NCBI GenBank assembly: GCA_037389465.1
Contig: JAZARR010000033.1
Span: 1,898,501-1,962,500, forward strand
From: Baylisascaris procyonis
Taxonomy: Eukaryota > Nematoda > Chromadorea > Rhabditida > Ascarididae
Reading direction: 5' to 3'
DNA: 64,000 nt
Positions 12,801 to 25,330 of the stretch are shown piece by piece (position 1 is the stretch's first letter; each line of letters starts with the position of its first letter). Position numbers and translations under genes: made by a program. The notes under the pieces are model-generated. The model had not been told where the DNA came from and searched no databases. It saw only the letters and a program-made list of their open reading frames with translations.

Positions 12801-15800
12801 CACCTGGATCGCCAAAAGCAAGCATAAGGAGTCGTACCATTTTGAGGATTAAATACCATGAAGGTGTCATCTTTAAAGACGATAACGCTGGGCACATGCT
12901 CAAATTTGATCGTTTGTGGAAGCAGCCCAACGGGGATGCGATAGAAATGCGATGCCGAGAACAGTCGATCCGCAACGCTTTTGTATTCGGTATACAACGG
13001 CAACGTGTCCACCTCATCCGTCGAGTCGACAAATACGAAAAACGGTTCCTTCGTTGAATGCCGCAGCTGCAATTTTATTGCGCTTATTAAACCTGAGAAC
13101 CTTCTAGAAAAAAACTTGACAAAGTCATCAAGTATTTTATCGTCACGTGCATATTTGGATAACCATCCTCTCCCTCCCCCTTCTAATATGAATCAGCACT
13201 CAAGAACTTCGAAGAAATTCCAAGCCTTTAGTACAATTAGTTAAAAAAAAAAGATCAAGGAGAACATACTAAAGCATCCAACATTTATATTTAAGCATAA
13301 ACCGCATCTAACGAGCACCTAATCATATCGAAAACCAAAAACATTTTTTTTGGAAATTTTTTTCGTCGCCATCAAAAAGATATAAGGAGATCGTTTCTCA
13401 CTTTTCCTTCAGAGAAAAGTTTCTATTATTGAAGGAAACTTCCTGATTCTATGCCTAAAAACCTCCAGTACATATCGTAATGACATTTTCAGATGCTCAA
13501 TGTAGAATTTTGGAAAATCTCCGACAGGAAGCAATCGGTTTGCGAGGGGGAAGGGGAGGGAATATGTCAATGCGACCAAAGTTTTGTAAGGCAACGCGTG
13601 CAAAAGGATCGAAATTTCTGTCAGCAATGGTAAATCGATCGAAGAAGAATTTATGAGACAAAGCAAGCTGGGAGAGATTTCGGTTCACATAACATATATT
13701 AGATAAGGCGAGTGATTCGAAGTGAAAACTTGGAAATATCATGTCCGATCTTGAAGAAATTTGAGTGCTCCGATCTTTTAAATCTGCCTGGCGAAGTTGA
13801 GCGAGCGAAATAAGTCGAATATTTTCTTGTATATTACAAGCGCAATTGAAGAAACTTGGGCTATTACGATTGCGTACCTCATCAGAAATGGAAACAGAAA
13901 TGAGTGAAAAACCGACCAGCCAACGTTTCTATCGGCCAATGGTTTTTGCTGCATAGACATCAATCCAGACGCCCCCAATGGGCTCTGTGGACATCGGCGC
14001 GTGCGGCTGGTTGCTTCTGGCAGTCAAAGACCAAGAAATGGTGCTGCCTGCTGCTGCCTTTGGTACTCGAAGGTCACCCTCGGCTACTGGATTGTTTTTA
14101 GTACTCCGTGGCAGCGTTTGACTACCGCACTTTTCTTTTTTCCAACTTTTTTTTCCAAAAGGGTTGTCAATAACCTTTGGAAACTTGCAGCAAGTGGCGC
14201 TTTCGTCGCCTCTTCCAATTATGAGAGCAGTAAGTAGGAGTCGCTGATGTACGGTCACTTGCAACTGGTAGACGAAGGGAGGGGTGGGATATAAGCGCGC
14301 AATGCTGCGTCTGTAGCAGTCATACGTCGATCCCCTCTTCTATAATACTGATCTCGAGCTCTTTAACAACATGGAGAGCAGTGGGAACTCTCGTCCACGG
14401 CAGCACTTATAGAGACAGGATCGCCCCGTCCTCGTGTCCACTAGATATTGCGAAAAGGAGCTCATACAAACCAATATTCTGCAGCAATCAACAACGACAA
14501 ATATTTAAGTAACAATCTGCATTCTGCAGGATAATCGAAATATTTTAGATGCAGTCAGAATCATCCGGCTTAGACAACAAACAAACGAATAAGAATCCAC
14601 ATCCGTTGGACTTCAATCGCCCAATATAACATAGTGCGACTTCATTCCGCCATGAATATCTGTGCATCTTCCTCCGGTTTCTATTACCAACTGTTAAGCA
14701 CTTATCCAGACTATCGAAAATTCCTCAAACGAACAAATTCCAACATAGTGGAGCTGTTACAAGAAATGAAAAAAAAAAAAACAATCAACAGTGAGAGCGC
14801 AGCAGTCTATTCGCATCAAGATATTCATTAAAATGAAAAGCGAGCCAGAAAAAAAAGTGGTGTTTCACGAAGATATGATTTCAGCTAAACTCGCTCTTCT
14901 TGCTTAACTTCGGAAGAAGATAGTTAAATCGAATTACCTGAGAGAGCTGCAGCGTGCTTTCGATGAGCCCAACAACTGGTCCGGCAGCTTTGAGCGCGAA
15001 ATCGATCATTGCATCTTTCTTACGCTCTCCCTCGTAAATGATTTCCTGACCATTTCGGAAGCTAAACAAAGAAGCATTTTACCTTGAAAATATCCACATA
15101 CTTTACCCTTACGAAAAAAAATTTTCCGCCACATCTCGCAGAAGATAAATTTTTCACTTTAATTACTTTCAACTCAATCGTCAATCACTCGAAAGAATTA
15201 TAACCAAAGACTGAGAATGCAACGATAAAATCGCAATTGGTTTGCATATGCATTGCGCAAACGAAGAAAAACGATTCTTCATACGATGCAACATTCTATT
15301 GTCATGCATTTTCCTTTTTATCATCGTCAAATATTAGTGAGTTTTCATGTCTCATGATTGAACGCATTGATCACAATCACAAAGAATTGTGCTATGAATT
15401 AGAAAAGAAGCAATATCCCTTGTGAAACCTCGAATTTTATTAACTATCCAAAGGTTTTAATGAAAAGAGACATTTTTTTTGATAGGGGCTGTATTTATCA
15501 ACACCCAAAGAAAACACACAGCGATAATGACAGCACACAATGTGTGAAAATAAATCGTTTTCGAGAAAGGGTTAGTTCCTTCCCAGATTTGAGAGTGTAC
15601 ACAGTGTGAGGCACTTCATCAAGAAAGGGGTTTATTGGCAGTTTTACAGTGGTCTATGTTACCTTCTCACAAAATGAGGGCTTTGATCGACAAATCTGCA
15701 ACGGTACTGCTTACTAAATGGTGACGAAGGCGAATGTGACGCTTACTTGTTGATTCTGCGCCAACATCAAGACCCCTTTTTAATGGCATCAAACCAAAAT

Positions 15801-15876
15801 CTCACCAACATCAGCAAGTCAAATATATATAAATATAAATATAAATATAAATATAAATAAATAAATAAATAAATAA

Positions 15877-15935
<59 letters not shown>

Positions 15936-15971
15936 AATAAATAAATAAATATAAATATATAAATATATAAA

Positions 15972-16018
<47 letters not shown>

Positions 16019-17322
16019 AAAAAACCACTACCGCAGAAATTAGCCATGAATGCAACCCAACGAATCTTTCCAGTCTACTAGATTTCAGTATTTATTGAAT
16101 CGTTTAAGGCAGAGTCTCCTTGCAGGAAAAAAAAACGATGAACGGGACAGAGATCACCATTTCATTATACATTAAGCTGTATGCTCAATTTCAAAGTAAA
16201 GATGCCGTAAGAAGTGATTCAATGATTCAATTCTTCAAAACATTCAACAAGCACCTAAAAGCCTTTCGAAGCAACGCAAGCCTCTTTATCGACCTGTAAC
16301 CGCATGCCAATAACATGCTGCAAAACGTACAAAATAATGGTGGGATAACCCCTGATGTTCAACGTTGAAGCAGCAGTTGTATATCGAGTGCAGTCGAGTT
16401 TGGCAACCTTCACTGGTGAGCTCCGATCGGCTAGGGCATGTCCCACGTGTTCCCATATTGGCATCAAACGTTTGCAATGTGCACACCACGGTGCGTAAAA
16501 CTGCAATTGGATAACTTCTCAACAAAAATCAAGGGTGGTCTAGTCTGATTTTTGCAAAAGGATACGAGAGGTGAGTATTGGGGATATAAAAGATGAAGAA
16601 ATATGCGAGCTGTACTGTGGGCGTGCGAAAGATGACAAATGCTGTTGTCGTATTTGCACGTGAGGCTTGCAAATCGTGAAGGAATAAAAATGGTCTTTTA
16701 CGGGAGTTTGCCCTCTATAAGCTTCTCTCCACCATACCCCTTCCACCAATATAAAAGTAATTGTAAGAAAGGTCGACCATTTGGAGATGACTCTAAGATT
16801 AAGCCCCTAAGTTTTATTCCCAAAAGGCTGGGAGTGTCTTTCATCGATTATACTTCCTTCTGGAAAGAAAAAAGCTTCAAATAACCCTCAATTACATGCG
16901 TCTTGAAACATTAGGGCAGCCACTGAACAATGGACCATTCGGCAATCAATGACACAACACTTTTACGCATAATTATAGGCAGAAGGAGAAGAAGAATACG
17001 AGGGAAAGAGAAATGGTGAAGAGAGATGGACGAATGGGGTGAGACTGCGTAATGAAATAAATTATCATAACGACATCACGACAAAACTATAGACCGACAA
17101 CAGCACAAGGTGAGATTATGCGAAAGCGATAAAACATACTTCAACGAACCAGAGTCCCTCATGTTTTACTTGCAGGAATTTGTCGTTCAGCTCGATGACT
17201 TGCGACGGCACGCTAGTACCACCTGCATCCTCGACAAAGCAATGAAAGACGAACAGAACGAACGCTAGCGACCTTAAGCACGCTAGCGGATGGAGCTGCT
17301 TCAATTTGCGTAGCTTTTCCAT
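9852..17322 (-). CDS. TMX3: TMX3-type thioredoxin-related transmembrane protein disulfide isomerase
   Basis: TMX3 is a membrane-anchored ER oxidoreductase of the PDI family. Coding exons (minus strand): 17140-17322, 16331-16500, 14938-15061, 12838-13066, 11870-12023, 11353-11486, 10545-10714, 9852-10052. Together they give about 454 aa, matching the family length. In order: signal peptide (about 1-35), thioredoxin domain with [10 protein letters not shown] (cysteines about 67 and 70) and cis-proline loop GYPT, then FFRNGQ, two redox-inactive thioredoxin-like domains (EPFFVFVDS...[10 protein letters not shown]; then [19 protein letters not shown]), a membrane segment (about 401-423) and an acidic tail EEEDDD. 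Phases agree at all junctions. The 3' end of exon 5 is uncertain: the chosen donor GTCTTT is weak, and an alternative 18 nt upstream also keeps frame. The active site is CAHC rather than CGHC, and no KKxx tail is seen. ATG at 17322 starts the signal peptide. Confidence 0.88.
15821..16016. repeat. AT microsatellite (TA)n/(TAAA)n
   Basis: A 196-bp tract of TA and TAAA units lies in the intron between TMX3 exons 2 and 3. It includes uninterrupted (AT)n blocks near 15887-15921 and 15978-16016. It generates long Tyr/Ile ORFs in several frames that are not genes. Confidence 0.95.
16331..16500 (-). CDS. TMX3: TMX3 exon 2: catalytic thioredoxin exon
   Basis: This 170-nt exon runs from acceptor ttgcag to donor GTACGT. 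It enters in phase 0 and leaves with two bases over. It begins exactly at FYAPWCAHC and ends in GYPTII, so it carries both the redox CxxC and the cis-proline that packs against it. The next exon completes the strand as FFRNGQ. Confidence 0.92.
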
Positions 17323-17512
17323 GCCAACATCCACCACTGAACTTGATCGACGGAATCAAACGCTTGCACGAAGTCAGCAGGTCGGCTTCGGCCGCCTTAG
17401 AAGTCAACTGACGTTTTATATCGGCTACAGAATCTTTCTCAACTTCTTCAAGAACCAAAGCACGCGGTTTCAAAGCGACCTGCGGCGTAATTGGAAATCT
17501 GAGTGGGATCAC
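17213..17512 (-). other. coding-like ORF upstream of and overlapping TMX3 exon 1
   Basis: This frame is open for about 100 codons. Its first half, including LEEVEKDSVADIKRQLTSKA, has a helical, charged composition quite unlike intergenic sequence here. A good acceptor (ccactcag) precedes it near 17500. It overlaps TMX3 exon 1 in another frame, so the exon would have to end near 17340. No family is recognised. It may be an alternative upstream exon of TMX3, an exon of an unrecognised neighbour or a remnant. Confidence 0.3.
17337..17342 (-). promoter_or_regulatory. splice acceptor just before the TMX3 start (likely spliced-leader site)
   Basis: The minus-strand gttcag ends 14 nt upstream of the ATG at 17322. 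It would make a very short 5' leader, typical of nematode SL addition. An out-of-frame ATG (17330) lies between this site and the chosen start. Confidence 0.45.
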
Positions 17513-18825
17513 CTCTCAATCTGAGAGTTCTTTCGGAGTTTGTTGTTCAACCAAGCAAATTAAACCGACTTCACTGAACTATAGTAGATGTTCAAGTTCG
17601 ATAAGCCAATTCTAGCGAGAAGGAGAAGAAGAATGCAATTCGAATGGAAGTTGCTCAGCAACGAGATAGCGGTGAATCCATCTCCATCGTCATATCAAAC
17701 CTGCTGGTGGCGATATGCCTGAAAATCAGCATTGTCATTCAAATGTGCATTTTTTCACATGTAGTTTAGTCTTTAAAAATTACCGATAGAACTGTGGTAG
17801 CACACTAAATTAGCGCTAAGTTGCAACAATGCATCGTGAACATCCTAATAAGGACCGCCCTCTCAAATATAGTCTATGATGATTGGCAAAGACCCCTACC
17901 CTTTCAGATTTAATTTCTTTCTGCGAACATTAGCCTGCACAATATAGCTTCCCCCACTTATTTTACATGTATTTAATAAAGACAGTAACTGTCAACAACT
18001 AAGAGAAGATCAAATCTTTTGACTAGCAAACCAGAAGCCGTAAAAAATATGAATGCATTTCAAGGTAACAGCATAAGCTGCATCCAACGATCACATTACT
18101 GATAAGAAAAATCGATAAAATATAAGAAAATTTTCTGTGCCTTCTTTACGATCTTCAGACACCTCTCGCTGCTGACAGCGGATGAGTAGAGACGGAACCC
18201 TCCAACACTAAGCGCATAAATTTCGGCGTTCGAATTAAATTCTATCGTGGTCACAACCACATTTCATCCAGATCTATGTACAGTAACGGAGGTTGGAAAT
18301 GCCGCTTAGAAACGTTGTCCTACCACAATTAATAGTCCTTATATTTGGATAAGGTCAAAGTGAGCAACATTTAGTACCCTAACCTCGTTTTAAAAATAAT
18401 GCAACTATTGCGAGTATCTCTTCAAAACATATCCCCATCTCCCACTCCCGTAGCACTATCGGCTCGAACTGTGCACAACTAATTGGTTACTTGCGAAGTG
18501 TTTGCGCCCTCAAGCGAATTGGAGCATACACCACGAAGCAAGCTCAGAGAATTCGTCTCGCCAGCGAACAAATATTTTCGCTGCGAGAAAACACCAATCC
18601 TTCAAACTATTTCAAAGAGGTACTTCATGCTTACTTTGCAACGAAGCAGTGAGCTTATTGTTTGGCAAGATTACAATTTGAATCATTTAGCTGAATATAG
18701 AAATGAAAGAATGGAAAGTCAGAGGAAAGCTGATTGGCCGTGTGCATGAATTCGAAGTAAAATTTAAAAAGTGCATATGAGACTTTAATGCAGACAAATT
18801 TTTTTGAGGTTATTTTACAAGACAC

Positions 18826-19560
18826 TATTTATTTTTATTTATTTATTTTATTTATTTACTTATTCATTTTCATTTATTTATTTATTTATTCGACTGATTG
18901 ATTAATCAATTAATTTATTAATTCATTTATTTATTCAGCCAATTAACTAATTAATTGATAATTAATTAATTAATTAATTTAATAAATGAATAAATAAATA
19001 AAAATGAATGAATAAATAATCAATTGATTAATTAATTAATAAATCAATCAATTAATTAATAATAAATAAATAAATTAATTAATCTATCTATTTATCTATT
19101 TATTCTATTTAATTACTTAATTAATTAATTAATTTGTTTATTCATTTTATATAATTAATTAATTTGTTTATTCATTTATTTATTCATTTATTTATTTATT
19201 ATTCTGATTAATTAATTAATTAATTAATTAATTGTTTAATTAATCAACTTCATTTATTTATTTGATTATTTATTTGTTCATTTGTTAATTTATCACTTGC
19301 CTGTTCATTTATTTATTTATGTAATTCAATTCAATTAATCAATTAATCAACTAAACAATTAATTAACTAACTAATTAATTAATTAATTAATTAATTAATT
19401 AATTAATTAAATTCAACTTAATCAATTAATTAATTAATTAATCATCTTATTTATTTATTTACTTGTTTATTCGCTTATTAATTCATCTACCTATTTATTT
19501 ATTACTCGTTTGTTTTTTACTAATTTATTTTTTGTTTATTTATTCATTTATTCGTTCATT
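18826..19560. repeat. strand-switching TTTA / TTAA tetranucleotide repeat block
   Basis: About 735 bp is built almost entirely of TTTA, TTCA, TTAA and AATT units. It starts with TTTA-type units, passes through self-complementary TTAATTAA stretches, switches to AAAT/GAAT units (about 18979-19075), then returns to TTTA units and again through TTAATTAA. Opposite halves are therefore complementary and could fold into long hairpins or cruciforms. It is imperfect, unlike a young microsatellite. Confidence 0.95.
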
Positions 19561-21668
19561 AACTCTAAATAACAGTCGAGAATTCCTGAAGGGCGAAAAG
19601 GAGTTTATTTGAATAGACATAATTTGCAAGCTACTTGCTCCTTTGTGCTGCAGGGTGTCATCATGGTGAAGTGTATGTGAGCGGTGTGGGATGCACCAAT
19701 AGTTCATATTCACTAAGCATTACAAGAATCCCATTGTCCTTCGGTAAGAGCGATTTAGTGTGCTATGTAGTTGGATTCTGCGAATTTTCACGTTCATCAT
19801 TCTCTTTACATTGTGCCAAACCTTTTTAAGGATCTTTGAGGGAAATGACGGTGAGGAACTTGTTTCTACTTTGTACTATTTAATATGACCCTGTGATGGG
19901 GAGGGTCAAAATTTCAAGATTCTTCTTTCCTTTCGAGTGCTTGAAATTTTTGTTTAGATCTGAGCGATAGAAAAATAAGAAGCTTTTCAAGCTTGAAAAC
20001 ATTTTGGTGTTTTTATGCGCAGGAAACAATTTGGATTAGTCGGTTAAATGTAGGGGGCATTTTCAAACGTAGCCATCCAACGAATTTTTGCTAAATCATT
20101 CTTAGGATGAATGCGGAGGAGAGAAATGTTTTTTTATCTTTTCAAATTAAATCTTTGCTGTCCCCGATTTAATTTTGAAAGGTTTTTCAATTCGATTCAA
20201 AAATACGTCAGAGTGGGGTTCTTAGAAATGCGAAAGAAACTTCGCCTGAGAAGAACATTTCATAGATCGCTATCTGTGTTCAATTGCTGCCGGGTACTAG
20301 AGGAGGCATCCATGAGATGTGGTCGTCATTCGGATTTATAGCAAATGAAGCATATAGAGGGAGGAGTGAGGGGACATCTTGCTTGATTTTTGTGATATCC
20401 GAGTGGTTTTAAATTTTGGGAAAACTGTATATCAATAGTATTGATCCAGAAATATTGCCCGCTCTTGGCCTCGATGATCTTTCTCAGTGCGCAATATGTG
20501 TTCTTGCTCGACATTTACAAAAACCAATAGTAAAATATTTACGGCGAACGGTGCTGTAATTTACTACGAAGATATTCATTGTTAAAATTTCAAGATATTC
20601 AAGGTTTGACATTTTATCAATCACCTAAATGATAATATCGAGTAAAAAAATATAAACTTCAGAACAGACATATTTGATCAGAATAAACTATCATAGTCAT
20701 ATATTAGACGGTTATTTAATTTTACAAATGATCAGAATCGAAGTCGCTGCTCCTCTCATTTGATCGTATTTTACTAACAAAGTAAATTGCTATGAAAGAT
20801 TAACTTTCAAACCTGAAATTGTATAAATTTAATCACTTAGGACGAGTAATTAATTTGATTACTATATAAACAATACTAAATTTTAATTATTTGTATGCAT
20901 CAATAAATATTACTGAATAAGTGCAAAAGAAAGCATGCAATTATTGCACAATTTAACCAATAGGCCCCAAAAAGAGGCTTCAATAATAGATCTTAAACGT
21001 TTACAGCAAATATATATTCAATATTGATGAGTGAACAATTCAAGTAGCGATAATATTACTTCTATTATCTTTATCTTTAAGAATCTTTAAGAAAGTTAAG
21101 GGAAAATCAAAATATATATCAATAGATTAAAGGTGATTGATTTTTACACGTGAATGAAAACGCAAATCAGCAACAATCTATAGATTTATAGATTGATCTC
21201 ATCATGAAAACAATTTACTGATCCAAGAATGATCGAAATATAAATGAACATTTCATTGGTGATCTACAATTATCTAAATACTAGAAACCGAGGCAGAGCA
21301 CCATCGGTTAGAGGATCAATACAACGGCAGTAAATAAATGTGGTGAAACAACTTTTGTAGTTACCAGCATAACCCTGAGGACAGTTCTACTTGATATTTC
21401 ATTGCTCACAAATATTTCTTATAAAAATAGAACTCAATCATTTGCAGTCAACTAATAAATGCTGATATTTACTTATCTTTTTAGGTTACATTTGCGTTTA
21501 TTTTAAAATATTGGATCACGAATATGTTTATTGTAAAATTAGTCAGTTATGAAGTAATTCTTAAATTATTCTGTTTTAAAGCAATGAATTGAAAATATTC
21601 AAAGAGTTCATTGAAAAGCCCATTAATCGCTGTTAAATAGGATAGCCTCATTTACTCCACACTTTCCA

Positions 21669-21700
21669 CCCTCTCTCCCTCCCCCCCCCCCCCTCCCCCC
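21669..21700. repeat. C-rich pyrimidine tract
   Basis: A pyrimidine-only stretch on the plus strand includes a 14-base C-run and a second run of six C after a single T. It sits in the AT-rich gap between TMX3 and SEC11. Confidence 0.9.
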
Positions 21701-24700
21701 ACATTTCTTCAACAGCTCAGTTTTCATTTCGAACTTATGGACATTTTATTATTGGCATCAATGCTTTAAACGTTACACTCTCAGACATTGTGGCATTAGT
21801 ATGCGAACGCGAACTTATACTCTTCAATAACAATTCCGTAATTTCAGTCAATAAGTGATTAATTATTGATTCCAGAATATTACAGTAACACGAATTGAAA
21901 GCAAGTCAAATATATCGCATAGAAGCATTTACAGTACCCTCTGCAATAGAAGTGATTACCGGTTATATCGGTGATTACAAAAATTACAAATCAATCAATA
22001 AATTCAATCGCATTGAAACACAGTAGAGACCCCCTGAGAAATGTTTCAGTTTATTTCGCCAAAGACCCATCGAAACTGATATTCGCCGATGGACTTTAAC
22101 TCCGGAGGGATAGCTTGTTAGATGGATCATTTGACAGCCGACCCTTTGAAAAACGAGCAAAGAGTGTGGATCCGTGAACCTTCCCAAGCCTTAACTGTGA
22201 CGCGATCCTCCCGAGGCAACTGAATTTTTAAGACCTCCATCTACAAAACCGGAACTTCATGCAACGAATCGTGCCGTCATCACGTTCATGAACTCACAAT
22301 TTTCCTCCACTCTCAGCACTATAATGCGTGATTAGTAAAATTTGCCCAGTATTTTGCAACTTCCATGAGGACTGAATTTATCTGCTTGTGCTCGCATTTT
22401 ATGGATTGACTGTGGAGACAGGTACAACAAACTTAGGCTCTCCAATCGAGTTCATTATCATTGCGCATCCAACTGAGGTACAAAAACCCGAAAATATTCG
22501 ACTTTATATTCAGTTCAAAAACTCACATAAGGTGATAAGAATATCTGTGAGCTGAGCGGGCAAGAGGGAGAAGTGGAGATAGGTGAGGGTGTGATGCAGC
22601 CATAAGAAATGACCTGCATACAATGGGTCCCACATCCGTATCCTCCTTGATGTAATTCCACACACTTTATACACCATCAATCTAAAACCCTCTGTCACGA
22701 TACTCAAAGTGGTGAAAAAAATTTTCTACAAAGCGAAACAGAGGTCGTTCTATTGTGGTAAAGATGGAAAGCGAAAATTTGCATCGGGGAAGCAGCGAAA
22801 GCGAGGCAAACTGATTACATTCTCAGTTCAGCGACAAATATAAGAGAGAGGAAGTTTCTAATGAACACCGCTTTTCATGGAATGTCACCTGTGTATCGCA
22901 TTGCCAGAATACCATAGGTCTCGGTGAGCATATTTTGGTCTCGTGAACGGTTATGTCGCGAACTTAGCCCCAAACTTTGCAACAACATCGAAAGAAATTC
23001 TAGAAAGCTGCAAATATGAGGTGCTATTCTCGAATCTCCACTATTCTTATTTATTTGTTCGAAAAAAAAAATTCAACTCGGGAATTTTAATTAAAAGATG
23101 AAATCCTAAATAATAATAATTTAATGACACAAACAGTGGGGTTGTGATTTTTTTTTTTTTTTAATTTGAGTTTAATCAATATAAGAAGCATTCCATCATT
23201 GCGAATAAACATCGAAAACATTCTTGATTAAGATACTATCTTCATATTATAATCAATAAACAGAGATAATATAAACAACAATTCAAGTTTCAAAAACAAA
23301 GTTAGCTAATCAGAAATGCAAATTTTGATGCAAATATAGGAATTTTTACCTACGAGATTTGTCGAGTTAAAGTAATCAATGGAATGATTGCCAGTCAGCC
23401 AATTATAAATTACATATGAGATAGAAGGTGAGAATATAAAAACAATTTTGTACACTCTCAAATTGCCATACGCAAATACTTAGAAAATAAGAGTGAAAAC
23501 AAGAAAAAACTTGATGAAACAATAAAAAGGTAGGTTAACTACGGAAATCACGAAATATATCGAGAAGATTCCAGATTATTTTTCCTGAAATTTACTAGGA
23601 TGCCCTGAATTGAACGATGAGCAAAAACGGGAGCATGAAATAGACGATTGAATATGAATATATCGCACAACCTGACGTAGTTCTTAGTTGCCGAACTGAA
23701 ATACAATCAACCTTTCATAGATGAATTCCTTTTTTTAGATGCTATTGAATAGTGAAAAACTATTGCAAATATTGGTGTAGAAATTGAAAGTGATTGGGCA
23801 GTAGAAATTTTAAATAATATTTGAGCAATATAATGAACAGATTAATAATTGATTCAGAATAAAGATTCTCATCGATAAGGTTTATTAATGCCTTCAGAAT
23901 AAGAAAACCATTCTCGTTTACTCTAACTTACCTGCACTTTTTTGTGTTTCTACGTAACTTGTCAAGAAAATATTTCTCGTGTTTATTTCATTGTTTGTTA
24001 CCAAAGAAAAAAAAACACGATATGTTTGATTGCAGTGACGTTAAAAGCGATGTTCTAAGTGTTTTGCAAGCTCATTAAAAAAGAAAATCAGTGATTAGAG
24101 GCATTTCCAGGTTAATTCGTGTCCAACAATTATTATTATACTGCTTAGGATGAAATTTTCCCAACGACATCACTGCGGGATTATTACGCATCCTGACGTT
24201 TAAGACTGCTTTATCTACCCACCTATCACGCTTAACAAATTTCACCCGAAATATGTACCTCTCCAGGCGATGTAATTCCATCCTGTTACCAACGCGCTTC
24301 CCACTCATGCATAAAATTGTCACTTAATAAAGTGATGATTTTTCTCAAAAAAAAGTGTCGTAGTTAGACCTCAGCGTCAGTCTTCGTGGAAGGGTCAGAC
24401 ACCTCACGAAACGATCCCACATAATACCGTGTATTCCAAAAATACAGAAATAAAATAGTCACATTCAATCCACCTCTACTCGGAAATTATAGCACAATAT
24501 CTTATGCGGACATTCTTCGACAAACTTCTTAACACAACCCATGCAGCCGTCAGTTAATGAACCTCATCATTGCTTCAAGAGAATAAACGAAGCGATCGAA
24601 ACAGAACTTTTCTATAGATAATGGCATCGAAATAATTCAATACTGTATTTCATACATAACACAAAAGACTTTTATCCAATCAACACAAATATCGCAACAA

Positions 24701-25117
24701 TAAAATTTGGAACAACGAACATCCGATTGGTGTAAATAGTCCACAAAAAACAACACAGAGATAAAGACAAAGCAGAGGGGATTATGAAGTACAAAACCCG
24801 AAAGAAATCGAAAGGGGAGAGGGGACGCCTCCACTTGACCGCACCTCAAATGCAAGAATCACTAATATGCCTTTAGCTTCACCTCCATGCTACCGTGCAA
24901 CAGTGAGTGACTGAAGACAGGTGTACTGCATTATAAAGCACCATGCGATTACAATAGACGCTTTCTGTTACAACCTCTTAAGTGTACCTCAGCAGCCGTA
25001 CCATAATGTAAAGACTTATTCACCTAATTTCGTGGTCACTTCTTTAAAGGTCGAACATGCCACCGTTCACTATTCCTTCAAGCCAATAATAAATTAATAA
25101 AGTATGATCCATAAACC

Positions 25118-25330
25118 TTGTACATAAGCATACCTGCGCAAACGTGTGCTCAACCGAAACACCTGCAATCAACAATAAAATTTCGCGTAGCAGCGACCAA
25201 CATTTTAAGCCACTTCTCCGCGCGCTATTATGTTGCACCACCTCACTTCTACAACATGTTTGTCCGATCCCACTCGGAATATATTCGAACCCTTTGCTGC
25301 ACCCTCTTCAACCCGTCTTATTATAGTTAA
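25118..25330 (+). mobile_element. possible degraded LINE reverse transcriptase fragment
   Basis: The plus-strand translation has NILSHFSARYYVAPPHFYNM followed by FVRSHSEYIRTL. This fits the CR1/Jockey pattern SF.SRD....LL.LY.TYVRP.LEY at the end of the reverse transcriptase. The segment is short, ends in a stop, and no downstream EKVQR box remains. It is weaker than the fragment at 2658-2951, but it matches the piece missing there, so the two may come from related elements. Confidence 0.4.

Noticed and set aside
13929..14264. 111-codon minus-strand ORF in a TMX3 intron
   Set aside because: The TMX3 exons on either side join in phase without it, and the translation has no recognisable motif.
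15811..16055. Two 78-codon Tyr/Ile ORFs
   Set aside because: They are translations of the TA/TAAA microsatellite.
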